Below the pieces are notes generated by a model. The model did not search any database. It was not told where the DNA came from and was given only the letters and a program-made list of their open reading frames with translations. The position numbers and the translations under genes were made by a program. Shown in pieces: positions 1 through 8,688 of a DNA stretch of 64,000 nucleotides (position 1 is its first letter; the number at the start of each line of letters is the position of its first letter). The DNA is from Chondrinema litorale. GTDB taxonomy: Bacteria > Bacteroidota > Bacteroidia > Cytophagales > Flammeovirgaceae. Where the stretch lies: NCBI RefSeq assembly GCF_026250525.1, contig NZ_CP111052.1:62001-126000 (forward strand). The letters are read 5' to 3'.

Positions 1-616
1 TTTGTTTTGTTCTGGCATTGTCAAAAAAGCCGTCTAAGTTTGCTTTGCCTAGGGTATACACTCTTTCCACAAATTCCTCATCCAATATGGTCATGTTGGT
101 TCCCACCAATTTTCTCAGGTTTTTCTCCGTCATTTTCCTAGACATCAACCGTCTTATCAGAAATCTTCCGATAGCAGTTTTGGCCATTTTCATCGGGAGA
201 GGGAGTGATTTTTCCGGATAGCCAGTTGCGTTCATCAATACCAAACCGTTGAGTTGATCAAAATGGGTATGTGCATAATTCCATGCAATATTTCCTCCTA
301 GTGAATTCCCAACAAGTACAAAATTCTTTATGGAAAGGTAGCCCAGAAATTTATGTAAAAAAGAAACATAGGTTTCAATTCTGTAGTCTTTATCAGGCCT
401 TATTCCGGTAAGGCCAAAACCCGGTAAATCCAGGCTCAAAACCTGATAATGTTCTTTCAGAGTATTTGAAACGGCAATAAATGTATGTAAAGAAGAACCA
501 CTACCATGCATCAAAACGATGGTGTTACCCCTACCTTCAATGGTATAGTGAACATTCATACCATCAATTTCTATAAATTGAGATATGGGTAAAAGATATT
601 TTTCGATATTATTCAT
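1..616 (-). CDS. Alpha/beta hydrolase (C-terminus beyond window edge)
   Basis: The minus strand is open from an ATG at 616 to the window edge (about 205 codons) and begins MNNIEKYLLPISQFIEIDG. A beta strand and oxyanion-type HG (VLMHGSGSS, about residues 34-42) is followed by LDLPGFG and the nucleophile elbow GNSLGG, the G-x-S-x-G of alpha/beta hydrolases. The cap domain and the catalytic Asp/His part are partly or wholly missing because the sequence ends. Substrate cannot be told; homologues include epoxide hydrolases, haloperoxidases and meta-cleavage hydrolases. The start lies 10 bases after the stop of the MFS gene upstream, so the two are very likely one operon driven from the promoter at 1816-1864. 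No signal peptide is seen, so it is probably cytoplasmic. Confidence 0.85.
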   Translation of the reverse strand, partial: MNNIEKYLLPISQFIEIDGMNVHYTIEGRGNTIVLMHGSGSSLHTFIAVSNTLKEHYQVLSLDLPGFGLTGIRPDKDYRIETYVSFLHKFLGYLSIKNFVLVGNSLGGNIAWNYAHTHFDQLNGLVLMNATGYPEKSLPLPMKMAKTAIGRFLIRRLMSRKMTEKNLRKLVGTNMTILDEEFVERVYTLGKANLDGFFDNARTKQ

Positions 617-626
617 AACCAAAGTC

Positions 627-1790
627 CTATTTTTTATTTCCAATTAAGTGAACAATAATCAGCAATAATCCAATGACAAAACCTGCAATGGATATGCCCT
701 GCCATTTGAAATAATGCCAGACAGAACCTCCAATTAGCGTACCCAATGCACCACCAATAAAATACATGGTCATATAGACGGTATTGATCCTGTTTCGTGA
801 ATCAGGATTTCCATCAAAAATAATTGTTTGATTAGTAATGTGTATGGATTGAACTCCTACATCTAATAGAAATGCTCCGATAATTATTCCCATAAGACTT
901 GCAGATGAAAAGCCAAGAATCACCCATGACAATATGGTAACTCCAGAAGCCGAAAAAATAAGTTTGTTTTTACTAACCTTATCGTTTAGACTTCCTACCA
1001 CAGAGGCGGTAATGGCACCTGCAATACCTACTAAACCTATACCACCGGTAACATCGCTACCCATGTAGAAAGGAGATTCCTGCAAAAGAAAAACCAGCGT
1101 TGTCCAAAAAATGCTGAACCCCGAAAAGTTTATTAGTCCTCTGATGCTTGCCACACGCAGTTTGGGTTGATTTTGAAACTGTTTAACAATTGATTTGAGC
1201 AACGAAAGGTAATTGCCTTGAAAGTCGGGATTTAATTCGGGTAAAAATTTTATCAGAAAAAAGAACAGTATCACCATTATCCCTGCTGCTATCAGGTAAA
1301 CTGCTTGCCAGTTAAGGTATGAGCCAATTAAACCGCTTAATGTTCGTGAACCCAAAATGCCAATAAACAAACCTGTCATTATCGTACCGATGGCTGCTCC
1401 TCTTTTTTCATTGGATGCTAATTGTGCGGCCATTGGAACCATAATTTGTGGCACTACGGATGTAAGACCTATAAACAAACTTGCAATTTTGAGTTGTAGT
1501 GGAGTGCTAGAAACAGCTGCAGCCAAAAGGGAAATAATGATAAAAATGAAGTCGATGAGAACTAGTTTTTTGCGCTTCAGTTTGTCACCTAATGGCACAA
1601 TCAGAAACAATCCCAAAGCATATCCAACTTGGGTAAACATGGGAATACTACTAATATTTAATTCGCTAACTCCATACGTATTAGCCATTAACCCAAGCAA
1701 TGGCTGGTTATAATAAATATTTGCCACAACCAAACCTGTGGTAACAGTCATTATAAATAAAAGTCCTTTACTCAATTGGGGAATTTTCAT
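627..1790 (-). CDS. MFS transporter, DHA1-like drug/sugar efflux type
   Basis: A 387-residue, strongly hydrophobic protein with about twelve predicted membrane helices. It shows the N-terminal ANIYYNQPLLG signature common in COG2814-type major facilitator proteins, and the cytoplasmic loop PLGDKLKRKKLV after helix 2 (MFS motif A equivalent). An in-frame TTG/ATG extension to 1853 exists, but I place the start at ATG 1790 (MKIPQLSKG). That leaves a normal first helix and matches the promoter spacing seen at a second gene (57 bp from the shared 18-bp block to the ATG). The role is export of a small molecule across the inner membrane; the substrate is unknown. It is followed after 10 bases by the hydrolase gene, suggesting coordinated detoxification. 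A decayed Crp/Fnr gene lies directly upstream. Confidence 0.85.
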   Translation of the reverse strand: MKIPQLSKGLLFIMTVTTGLVVANIYYNQPLLGLMANTYGVSELNISSIPMFTQVGYALGLFLIVPLGDKLKRKKLVLIDFIFIIISLLAAAVSSTPLQLKIASLFIGLTSVVPQIMVPMAAQLASNEKRGAAIGTIMTGLFIGILGSRTLSGLIGSYLNWQAVYLIAAGIMVILFFFLIKFLPELNPDFQGNYLSLLKSIVKQFQNQPKLRVASIRGLINFSGFSIFWTTLVFLLQESPFYMGSDVTGGIGLVGIAGAITASVVGSLNDKVSKNKLIFSASGVTILSWVILGFSSASLMGIIIGAFLLDVGVQSIHITNQTIIFDGNPDSRNRINTVYMTMYFIGGALGTLIGGSVWHYFKWQGISIAGFVIGLLLIIVHLIGNKK

Positions 1791-1815
1791 CTTGCATTTT
1801 ATGATATTCATAATG

Positions 1816-1864
1816 CAAAAATGAAAACTTGTTAAGCTATTTGACAATAACAATTGTAAAGAAA
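1816..1864 (-). promoter_or_regulatory. Promoter plus operator of the MFS-hydrolase operon
   Basis: On the minus strand the block TTTCTTTACAATTGTTAT (1847-1864) contains the palindrome ACAATTGT. About 24 bases downstream is CATTTTTG (1816-1823), one change from the Bacteroidota -7 consensus TAnnTTTG. The ATG follows 26 bases later. The same 18 bases with the same spacing occur ahead of the quinone reductase at 18993. The palindrome centre falls near -42 of the predicted start, the usual place for a Crp/Fnr-type activator. Confidence 0.6.
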
Positions 1865-1869
1865 TTGCT

Positions 1870-2006
1870 TTAACGATTATTTATTATTCGGCTCACTGAA
1901 ACAAAGGTAATGCCCAAATACGAAGCGATGTAATGTTGTGGAAAACGTTGCAATTTTCAACGAATCTTCTATGGCAACATAGCGATACACTTTGCATAAA
2001 GGCACA
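1870..2006 (-). pseudogene. Remnant of a Crp/Fnr-family regulator (C-terminal HTH)
   Basis: Minus-strand bases 1870-1953 translate as LQRFPQHYIASYLGIT followed by FVSVSRIINNR and a stop. This matches the winged-helix recognition region of short Bacteroidota Crp/Fnr proteins; compare IASYLGITQQSLSRIR in the intact gene at 36888. Just upstream the frame changes: IEDSLK is readable one base out of phase, and stops interrupt everything further out. The cNMP-binding domain is gone. It is therefore a decayed regulator gene, lying directly upstream of the MFS operon it may once have controlled. Confidence 0.6.
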
Positions 2007-2045
2007 TTTTAATCTCTTTAATAGATCTGTAGAATTCTTTAGTGA

Positions 2046-2077
2046 ATCATCAATCGATCGCAAAATCGATTGATGAT
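2046..2077 (-). terminator. Hairpin downstream of katG
   Basis: A perfect 13-bp inverted repeat, ATCATCAATCGAT / ATCGATTGATGAT, with a 6-base loop begins 17 bases after the katG stop. There is no clear U-tract, so it may be a terminator or an mRNA 3'-end stabiliser. Confidence 0.6.
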
Positions 2078-2093
2078 CTACTTTATGTTTATT

Positions 2094-4328
2094 TTATGCG
2101 AGATCGAAACGATCTAGGTTCATTACTTTAGACCATGCTGCTACGAAATCTTTCACAAATTTATCTTGTGAATCGCTGCATCCATAAACTTCTGCAAGTG
2201 CACGTAATTCTGAGTTAGAACCAAAGATAAGATCAGCACGAGTGGCAGTCCATTTTGCAGCACCAGTTTTACGATCTGTTCCTTCAAATACTTCTTGGTC
2301 GTCTGAAGTAGCTTTCCAAACAGTATTCATGTCTAGCAAGTTTAGGAAGAAATCGTTGGTTAAAGTTTCTGGTTTATCTGTAAATACACCATGCTTAGAT
2401 TTATCGAAATTAGTATCTAAAACACGCATACCACCCATTAATACAGTAAGCTCAGGAGGAGTTAATGTAAGTAATTGAGCACGATCTATCAGTAATTCTT
2501 CAGTAGAAACTGAATATTTAGTTTTTCTAAAGTTACGGAAACCATCAGCTGCTGGCATTAAATAACCGAATTGATCAGCATCAGTTTGCTCTTGTGTTGC
2601 ATCCACTCTACCAGGAGTAAATGGCACTTTTACATCATGCCCAGCATCTTTGGCAGCTTTTTCAACACCTGCACAACCAGCTAAAACTATCAAATCAGCA
2701 ATAGAAACTTGCTTGCCAGTGCCATCAAACTCAGTTTTAATTGCTTCTAATTTTTGCAATACTTTGTCTAACTGAGCAGGATTGTTAACCTCCCAATCTT
2801 TTTGAGGAGCTAACCTCACTCTAGCACCATTGGCACCACCTCTTTTATCAGAACCGCGATAAGTAGAAGCAGAAGCCCAAGCAGTTGAAACTAGTTCTAA
2901 TACTGAAAGACCTGAACTTAATATTTTTGCTTTCAATGTTTCTGCATCGGCATCGCTAATTAACTCATGTGTAACCGCTGGTAGTGGATCTTGCCAGATT
3001 AAATCTTCTTCAGGAACTTCTGGACCAAGATACCTGCTTTTTGGTCCCATATCTCTATGAGTAAGTTTGTACCAAGCTCTTGCAAAAGCATCAGCAAACT
3101 GATCTGGATTTTCGTAGAATCTTCTTGAGATTTTTTCGTACTCAGGATCGAATTTTAACGAAAGGTCAGTAGTAAGCATCGTCGGTGCATGACTTTTTGA
3201 TGGGTCGTGTGCATCTGGAATAACATTACCAGCACCTTTAGCTACCCATTGTTTTGCACCGGCAGGGCTTTTTGTTAATTCCCAATCAAATTCAAAAAGG
3301 TTTTCGAAGAAGTTGTTGCTCCATTTGGTAGGTGTTTTTGTCCAAGTAACTTCTGGACCACCAGTAATGGTATCTCCACCTTTACCTGAACCGTAGCTAC
3401 TCGTCCAGCCTAAGCCTTGCTCTTCAATACCGGCTGCTTCTGGTTCTGGACCAACATGTTTTACATCGCCTGCACCATGAGTTTTACCGAAACTGTGTCC
3501 ACCTGCAATTAAGGCAACTGTTTCTTCGTCGTTCATGGCCATTCTACCAAATGTTTCGCGAATGTCTTGTGCCGCAGAAACAGGATCACCATTTCCGTTT
3601 GGACCTTCTGGATCAACATAGATCAAACCCATTACTACTGCTGCAAGTGGGTCATCCAAGTCTCTCTCTCCAGAGTATCTTTTATCGGTTAACCATTCAC
3701 CTTCAGAACCCCAATAAATATCTTCTTCTGGCTCCCAAATATCTTCGCGGCCACCACCAAATCCAAAAGTTTTAAAACCCATAGATTCTAATGCACAGTT
3801 ACCTGTGAGAATCATTAAATCTGCCCAAGATAATTTCTTGCCATACTTTTGTTTTATTGGCCAAAGTAATCTTCTTGCTTTGTCTAGGTTAGCATTATCT
3901 GGCCAACTGTTAAGTGGTGCAAAACGCTGAGAACCAGCTCCTCCACCTCCACGACCGTCACCAATTCTATAGGTACCGGCACTGTGCCAAGCCATTCTTA
4001 TAAATAATGGACCGTAATGACCAAAATCGGCAGGCCACCAATCTTGTGAATCAGTCATTAGATCGTAAAGATCTTGTTTTACAGCTTTTAGGTCGAGAGA
4101 TTGAAATTCTTTTGCATAATCAAAATCTTTACCCATTGGGTCAGATAATGATGAGTGTTGTCGTAGAATGTTAATGTTTAATTGGTTTGGCCACCAATCT
4201 GTATTTCTAGTACCGCCGCCAGCACTAAAATCTTGGTTACCACTTAAAAATGGACATTTGCTTGAATTGTTTACTTCAAAACTAGTTCCTCGTTCACCAT
4301 TTGAACTATTGTGTTTTTCCATCTTCAT
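2094..4328 (-). CDS. katG: Catalase-peroxidase KatG
   Basis: A 744-residue bifunctional haem catalase-peroxidase that removes hydrogen peroxide. The N-terminal catalytic domain carries the distal Arg111-Trp114-His115 (IRMAWHSAGTYR), the proximal His278 (GGHSFGKTHGAG), Tyr237 in IYVDPEGPNGNGDP and Met263 in GRMAMNDEE. Trp114, Tyr237 and Met263 would form the covalent Met-Tyr-Trp adduct needed for catalase activity, so the enzyme should be active. The haem-free C-terminal duplicate domain (RLAPQKDWEVNNP onward) is complete and the length is normal for the family. No signal peptide is visible, so it is probably cytoplasmic. The gene stands alone with its own hairpin downstream; no OxyR or PerR gene is adjacent. 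A start at codon 3 (MEKHNSSNG) is equally possible. Confidence 0.97.
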   Translation of the reverse strand: MKMEKHNSSNGERGTSFEVNNSSKCPFLSGNQDFSAGGGTRNTDWWPNQLNINILRQHSSLSDPMGKDFDYAKEFQSLDLKAVKQDLYDLMTDSQDWWPADFGHYGPLFIRMAWHSAGTYRIGDGRGGGGAGSQRFAPLNSWPDNANLDKARRLLWPIKQKYGKKLSWADLMILTGNCALESMGFKTFGFGGGREDIWEPEEDIYWGSEGEWLTDKRYSGERDLDDPLAAVVMGLIYVDPEGPNGNGDPVSAAQDIRETFGRMAMNDEETVALIAGGHSFGKTHGAGDVKHVGPEPEAAGIEEQGLGWTSSYGSGKGGDTITGGPEVTWTKTPTKWSNNFFENLFEFDWELTKSPAGAKQWVAKGAGNVIPDAHDPSKSHAPTMLTTDLSLKFDPEYEKISRRFYENPDQFADAFARAWYKLTHRDMGPKSRYLGPEVPEEDLIWQDPLPAVTHELISDADAETLKAKILSSGLSVLELVSTAWASASTYRGSDKRGGANGARVRLAPQKDWEVNNPAQLDKVLQKLEAIKTEFDGTGKQVSIADLIVLAGCAGVEKAAKDAGHDVKVPFTPGRVDATQEQTDADQFGYLMPAADGFRNFRKTKYSVSTEELLIDRAQLLTLTPPELTVLMGGMRVLDTNFDKSKHGVFTDKPETLTNDFFLNLLDMNTVWKATSDDQEVFEGTDRKTGAAKWTATRADLIFGSNSELRALAEVYGCSDSQDKFVKDFVAAWSKVMNLDRFDLA

Positions 4329-4737
4329 CTGTTTAAGTTCTAAAAAAAATAAAACTACAATAACTTTTATTTATAAATAAAAACGTTCTATAAGAATTAT
4401 TTATAGTAAAAGTGCTTATTCTAAATTTACAGATATATGTTTCAGATACCAATTTTAAAGCTGATACTTCTTGTAGATTTAAGTTTGAGGATTAGAAATT
4501 TCATTTCTCTGTACTAATCATCATAATGAATTTGATGTAAATATTAAATCCTAAAAAGGATTACAAATCTCTTCTAATTGAAAAAAAATATATTTGTATA
4601 AAATAGCTTAAATACAAAGAGTAATTATCACTTTTCTAATTTGATTTTATCAGAATAAACATATGAGGAGATTTACTTTTATGAAAACGGTAAGCGTATT
4701 TTAGTAAATACAAAGTGAGCAAAAGGTTTCTACTTGT
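4329..4737. other. Intergenic region upstream of katG
   Basis: About 410 very AT-rich bases between katG and the severed esterase 3' end. It must hold the katG promoter, but I see no convincing TAnnTTTG box, no repeat and no coding potential. Confidence 0.4.
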
Positions 4738-4940
4738 TTAAAATAATTTAGGTACAAATTCAGACAGATAGCTTCTCCAGTTTTTCCATATATGGCCACC
4801 TTTTGTTTCATGGTATTCATATATTATTCCAATATGATCTAGTTTTTTTCTAAAGTCTTCATTGGCCTTATAAAGAAAATCTGTTTTACCAATTGCTATC
4901 CAATATAGTTTAATTCCATTATCCATTTGATTTTTTAGAG
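4738..4940 (-). pseudogene. Severed 3' end of the secreted esterase gene
   Basis: This 62-codon open stretch reads MDNGIKLYWIAIGKTDFLYK and ends in GGHIWKNWRSYLSEFVPKLF. That is the C-terminus of esterase-D/feruloyl-esterase-like (CE1) enzymes, including the catalytic His of GGHxW. The N-terminal two thirds of the same protein is encoded at 6121-7095. Between them lies an IS630-family element, and roughly seven residues of the linking region appear to be missing. The fragment has no signal peptide or start of its own and is unlikely to be functional. Confidence 0.8.
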
Positions 4941-6120
4941 TAGTGTCAATATTGTTATATATACATTAACACGCAAAGAATTTAGATTTTTCAAAAGATT
5001 GAAATTTGAGTGAAAATAAGCGGTCAAATTGATCAGGACTCACTTCCGAATTCATTTTTTGTAAGGTATTTTCAATTTGGAGCTTAAAGGATTTTTTATC
5101 CTTACAGTAATATTTCCCAAGTTCTTTCTTCATCCACTTCCATAAGCGCTCAATCAGGTTTAAATGGGGAGAATAAGCTGGCAGATACACCAATTCAATA
5201 TTCCAAAGTTCAGCATCTTCCTTTACCCAATCTGTTTTTTGATAACGGGCATTGTCTAAAATCAAATAAAGCTTTTTATCCAGGTTCTGATAATGATAAT
5301 TTCTGATCCATCTCATGTAATCAGTAAGAGTTTCTGCTCTGATGGAGGTATCATTCACTAGGCTTAATATTTGCCTTTTGACCAGATCCAACCCACCCAG
5401 AACATTGACCCGATAACGACCGTGTGAAGTAGGGTTGTAACAGGATTTTTGACTCCATAGGAACCGTTCAAACTTACCCTGAACAAAGTGGGCACTATCT
5501 AAAAAAAGTAGATCAGCAGACCCATAGGCTGCTTCCCCCAGCAATGGAAACAAGTTTGCTGTCTTGAATACTTCTTGTTCTTTTATCCATTCTTCTGATA
5601 ACTTTCCTCCTGGAAAAGGTGTAGTTTTTCTGTACCTGAACCCTAATTTTTTAATGAAAATTCTTACCCGCTGTAAGCTTCGTTCAATCCCTAATTCTTG
5701 CCTTATCCATTCTCGAATTGCCGAGATACAATCAGGCAAGAGTTCGTTGATCGCTTCACAAATTTTTTCCTTGTGTTCCATTAATTTGGAAACGGGTTTT
5801 TTATAATTAAGGCGGCTCAGTAATTCTAGACCTCCTTCATTATAAAGACGAACATACTTGGTAATCGTATTGGGTCTCAAGCCTAAAATTTTAGCACATT
5901 CGCCGCGTCTAAATCCTTTATAAAGTAACCATATCATATGAAATCTATCTCGGATTATTGGGTTTTTATGTTTTGCTTCCAGCCGGTTTCTAAGCATATT
6001 TGCCTCGGAGGCATCAGGTTCTCTGATCTCTATTGCCGCCACGGAGTGGGAAGCATTTTTTTAAAGTTTGGTCACTCTAAATTTAATGCTTCCTTTTTTA
6101 TCGCAACCTAGCGTTGCGGA
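4941..6120 (-). mobile_element. IS630-family insertion sequence inside an esterase gene
   Basis: About 1.18 kb separates the two halves of the esterase and contains a single intact DDE transposase. Exact ends are uncertain. IS630/Tc1 elements insert at TA; candidate ends are TAGTGTCAATATTG at 4941 and, on the other strand, TATAGTCCGCAACGC near 6124. The terminal repeats are only weakly similar. The region 6082-6124 also contains a GCAAC/GTTGC inverted repeat. Confidence 0.75.
4966..6042 (-). CDS. IS630-family transposase
   Basis: A 358-residue single-ORF transposase. The N-terminal part (about 25-125) holds two helix-turn-helix units with RGECAKILGLRPNTITKYV. The catalytic triad is visible as Asp182 (LLFLDSAHF), Asp263 (LILDNARYQ) and Glu298 (PAYSPHLNLIERLWKWMKK). 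The second Asp and the Glu are 34 residues apart (DD34E), as in IS630/Tc1-mariner enzymes. It is full length with no internal stop, so the element may still be active. It has inserted into a secreted esterase gene. A second, unrelated and damaged IS630-type element lies at 40.8-41.7 kb. Confidence 0.93.
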   Translation of the reverse strand: MAAIEIREPDASEANMLRNRLEAKHKNPIIRDRFHMIWLLYKGFRRGECAKILGLRPNTITKYVRLYNEGGLELLSRLNYKKPVSKLMEHKEKICEAINELLPDCISAIREWIRQELGIERSLQRVRIFIKKLGFRYRKTTPFPGGKLSEEWIKEQEVFKTANLFPLLGEAAYGSADLLFLDSAHFVQGKFERFLWSQKSCYNPTSHGRYRVNVLGGLDLVKRQILSLVNDTSIRAETLTDYMRWIRNYHYQNLDKKLYLILDNARYQKTDWVKEDAELWNIELVYLPAYSPHLNLIERLWKWMKKELGKYYCKDKKSFKLQIENTLQKMNSEVSPDQFDRLFSLKFQSFEKSKFFAC

Positions 6121-7095
6121 CTATACCTTATTAGAGTCATCTTCACGTGGCATAATGGCTGCAGAAAAAAGACCTATATAATCAAAAGTATTAGGGTAAA
6201 ACCTAGAAATGTGCATGGTGTGAAACCCACCCATGGAAAGACCAGCAATAGCCCGATTTTCTTTGTTAGCTTTGACCCTATAATTGTGATCCACAAAACT
6301 AATGATATCTTTAAAATTAGCTTCAAAAACTCCATTCATAGTTTGAGGAAGTATAAATTGAGGTTTATAAAATCCATCGCTACCTTGACCATATCCACCA
6401 TCTTGAACAACATTGCCATTTGGCATCACTACAATCATTGGTTTTGCATTTCCCATCGCAATCAGATTATCCATTATTTGTGCCAAACGACCATGGGCTA
6501 ACCAAGAGTCTTCATCACCTCCAGCACCATGTAATAGATATAATACTGGAAATTTCCCTTTAGATTGCTCATATCCTGGAGGGGTATAAATAGATATCCT
6601 TCTATCCATATTAAGGCCAGGCGAATCATACCAGCGATGAGTTATTGATCCATGTGGGATATCGTTTATTTGATATAGACCAGTCTTATCTTCACTAATA
6701 ATGAAAATATTGGTTAGAGAAGATGAATTACGCAAAGCATAAGGATTATTAGGGTCTGTATTTTTTACTCCATCTACAATAAAATTATAACTGTATAATT
6801 CAGGTTGGAGTGTTTCTGTTGTGTAACTCCAAAGGCCAAACTCATCCTTGATTAAGTTAGCTGTACCAGGTCCATCCACAGGACCGAAGCGACTCATGAT
6901 TCTAACTGGAGGTAAAAAATCTGATGAAATTTGAACACTGTCAGCATAAGGTGCAAAAAAACGAAAGCTTACAGTTTGGTCTCCATGTATTTCAGGAGAA
7001 ATAATATTTTCAACTTCTTTAGGGATCTCCTGAGCAAAAATGTTGTTAAATATAATAAGGTACATTAAAGGCAGTAAGACATTTTTTCTTTTCAT
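6121..7095 (-). pseudogene. Secreted esterase (CE1-like), 5' part, broken by IS630 insertion
   Basis: A signal peptide (MKRKNVLLPLMYLIIFNNIFAQ) is followed by an N-terminal E-set/CBM48-like domain (FRFFAPYADSVQIS, about 40-115). An esterase-D-type alpha/beta hydrolase domain comes next. It contains the oxyanion HGAGGDEDSW (189-198) and the nucleophile Ser287 in AGLSMGG. The reading frame stops after SAAIMPREDDSNKV, where normal homologues continue to the catalytic His. That continuation is found at 4738-4940 beyond the IS630 element. The product would lack its catalytic His and is expected to be inactive. In intact form such enzymes release acyl or feruloyl groups from plant or algal polysaccharides. 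Confidence 0.85.
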
Positions 7096-7617
7096 ATTTT
7101 TAGATTATGAGTATTGGTATATATAACTATCAAGTTAGTTTTTTAAAACAGAGATTCAAAATTCTGAATAATTTCATTAGATTGCTTATTGATGTTTTGG
7201 TTTCTCACTTAAACTAGTGTCAAGTTGTTGTTAAAAAGAAATTAATGCAAACCAATAAAGGATAGCCAAACTTATCTGTACACAAATTATTATAATAATA
7301 ATTTAAAATTAACTTTCATCCATTGTCTAATTCTAACTAGATTTTCAGTAAAAAAGAGTCAATTGCTGCAGTTATTAGCTAGGAAAAGACTACTAATTTA
7401 GTAGCGTTATTTTTTTATTTCAATGTTCAAAGATTATCTATTCCTTCCATACGGTGTGAATTTATGGTTGCAATCTGTTCTCTTTAAATCAGACGCTGAA
7501 CATAAACTTTTCAATAAATTGGGAAGTAAAATTTAACAGTTATGTTACACTTTAAATAAAAAGTTCCTTTTTTATGGAAACTTCACATTGTTTTGAATAG
7601 ATATTTGTGATAATAGT
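7096..7617. other. Intergenic region without recognised feature
   Basis: About 520 AT-rich bases between the cyclase 3' end and the esterase start. No ORF, tRNA or clear terminator was recognised; a weak AAGTT-CC/GG-AAACTT inverted repeat lies near 7561-7582. Confidence 0.3.
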
Positions 7618-8688
7618 TTAGTTAACAGGGTTAACTATAAAAGCAATTTGACTACATTTAATACCTTTTAGGTTTGAAAAAACTAGTTGAGAGAAAGTGT
7701 ATCTATCTGAGCTTTTAAGATGTTTTGCAAAATATTCAGAAACTAAAACATTTGCTTTGTTATCCTTACATTCCGCTTGTATACGGGCACATAAATTAAG
7801 GACATCACCATGGTAGGCAATTTCCCTTTTATAATTACCAACCAGTGCTGTCGATACTTTTCCATTGTGAATAGCACATCTAAATTTTGGTAAATGACCA
7901 TAATTTAGCGTGTAGTATTTTCCCCTATTATTGAGGATTTCGCTAAAATTGTAATATAAATCTATACACTTTAAATAATCAATTTCACTATTTACTTTCC
8001 ATGTTATTACAGCTTCATCCCCAACAAATTGATATATTTCTCCCTCATATTTTAAAACAACATCCGATAAATCCCAAAAGCAATCCTGAATAAATTTACT
8101 ATAGTCTAAATGACCTATTTTTTCTGCAATAGGAGTGGAGTCTTCCAAATCCAGAAACATAAAAACTCTTTCTTCTTCTCGCGGATTACCATAGGTATTC
8201 TTCAAAAGACTTGAAAAATACCCTCCACCTAGACTTCTTCTTAATATAATCAAAACAGTGGTTAGAAATTCTGTACTGAGTGTATAGACCAATATGGTTT
8301 GGCCTCCTTGTTTTCGGAATAGCTCATTGCCAAAATTTCCTGAATTGTTCTCGAATAATATATAAAAGACCAACTCTATAGTTACTAGTAGCAAACAAAA
8401 TAAAAATATCCTTAAAATGATTACAATAATAAGTTTTAAACGTCTTAATCTTGGATAGACATATGTGTGCAAAATACCCAACATCAGACCCAAGGGTATT
8501 GAGGTACCAAGAGAAACTATGAACAACTCTTGTTTTGAAATTTTATAGTGTTGACCATAGATAATTTGAAAATAATATCCTGAAATATCATTGAATTTTA
8601 TATAAAGAAAGAAGGTAGTAAGGATAACCCATGCCAATGCTATATAGCAAATCTCTTTTATGTTATGCTTTAAGAGTTTGTTTTTCAA
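7618..8688 (-). CDS. Membrane-anchored class III adenylate/guanylate cyclase
   Basis: A 356-residue protein with four membrane segments (about 15-30, 55-75, 85-112, 130-148) and a C-terminal class III cyclase domain from about 172. The two metal-binding aspartates are visible: Asp180 in FLDLEDS and Asp224 in YQFVGDEAVITW. The later segment YHGDVLNLCARIQ corresponds to the dimer-interface region. It should make cAMP (less likely cGMP) at the inner membrane. Its ATG overlaps the stop of the TetR gene by four bases, so the two are translationally coupled. Crp-like proteins in the window might respond to its product, but short Bacteroidota Crp/Fnr proteins often do not bind cyclic nucleotides. 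Confidence 0.88.
   Translation of the reverse strand: MKNKLLKHNIKEICYIALAWVILTTFFLYIKFNDISGYYFQIIYGQHYKISKQELFIVSLGTSIPLGLMLGILHTYVYPRLRRLKLIIVIILRIFLFCLLLVTIELVFYILFENNSGNFGNELFRKQGGQTILVYTLSTEFLTTVLIILRRSLGGGYFSSLLKNTYGNPREEERVFMFLDLEDSTPIAEKIGHLDYSKFIQDCFWDLSDVVLKYEGEIYQFVGDEAVITWKVNSEIDYLKCIDLYYNFSEILNNRGKYYTLNYGHLPKFRCAIHNGKVSTALVGNYKREIAYHGDVLNLCARIQAECKDNKANVLVSEYFAKHLKSSDRYTFSQLVFSNLKGIKCSQIAFIVNPVN

Noticed and set aside
1791..1853. N-terminal extension of the MFS protein
   Set aside because: It would place the start beyond the -7 box and inside the operator; the ATG at 1790 fits promoter spacing and helix 1.
4931..6124. Exact terminal inverted repeats of the IS630 element
   Set aside because: Candidate ends (TAGTGTCAATATTG and TAGTCCGCAACGC, or TAGAGTAGTG and TAGAGTGACC) match too weakly to set boundaries.
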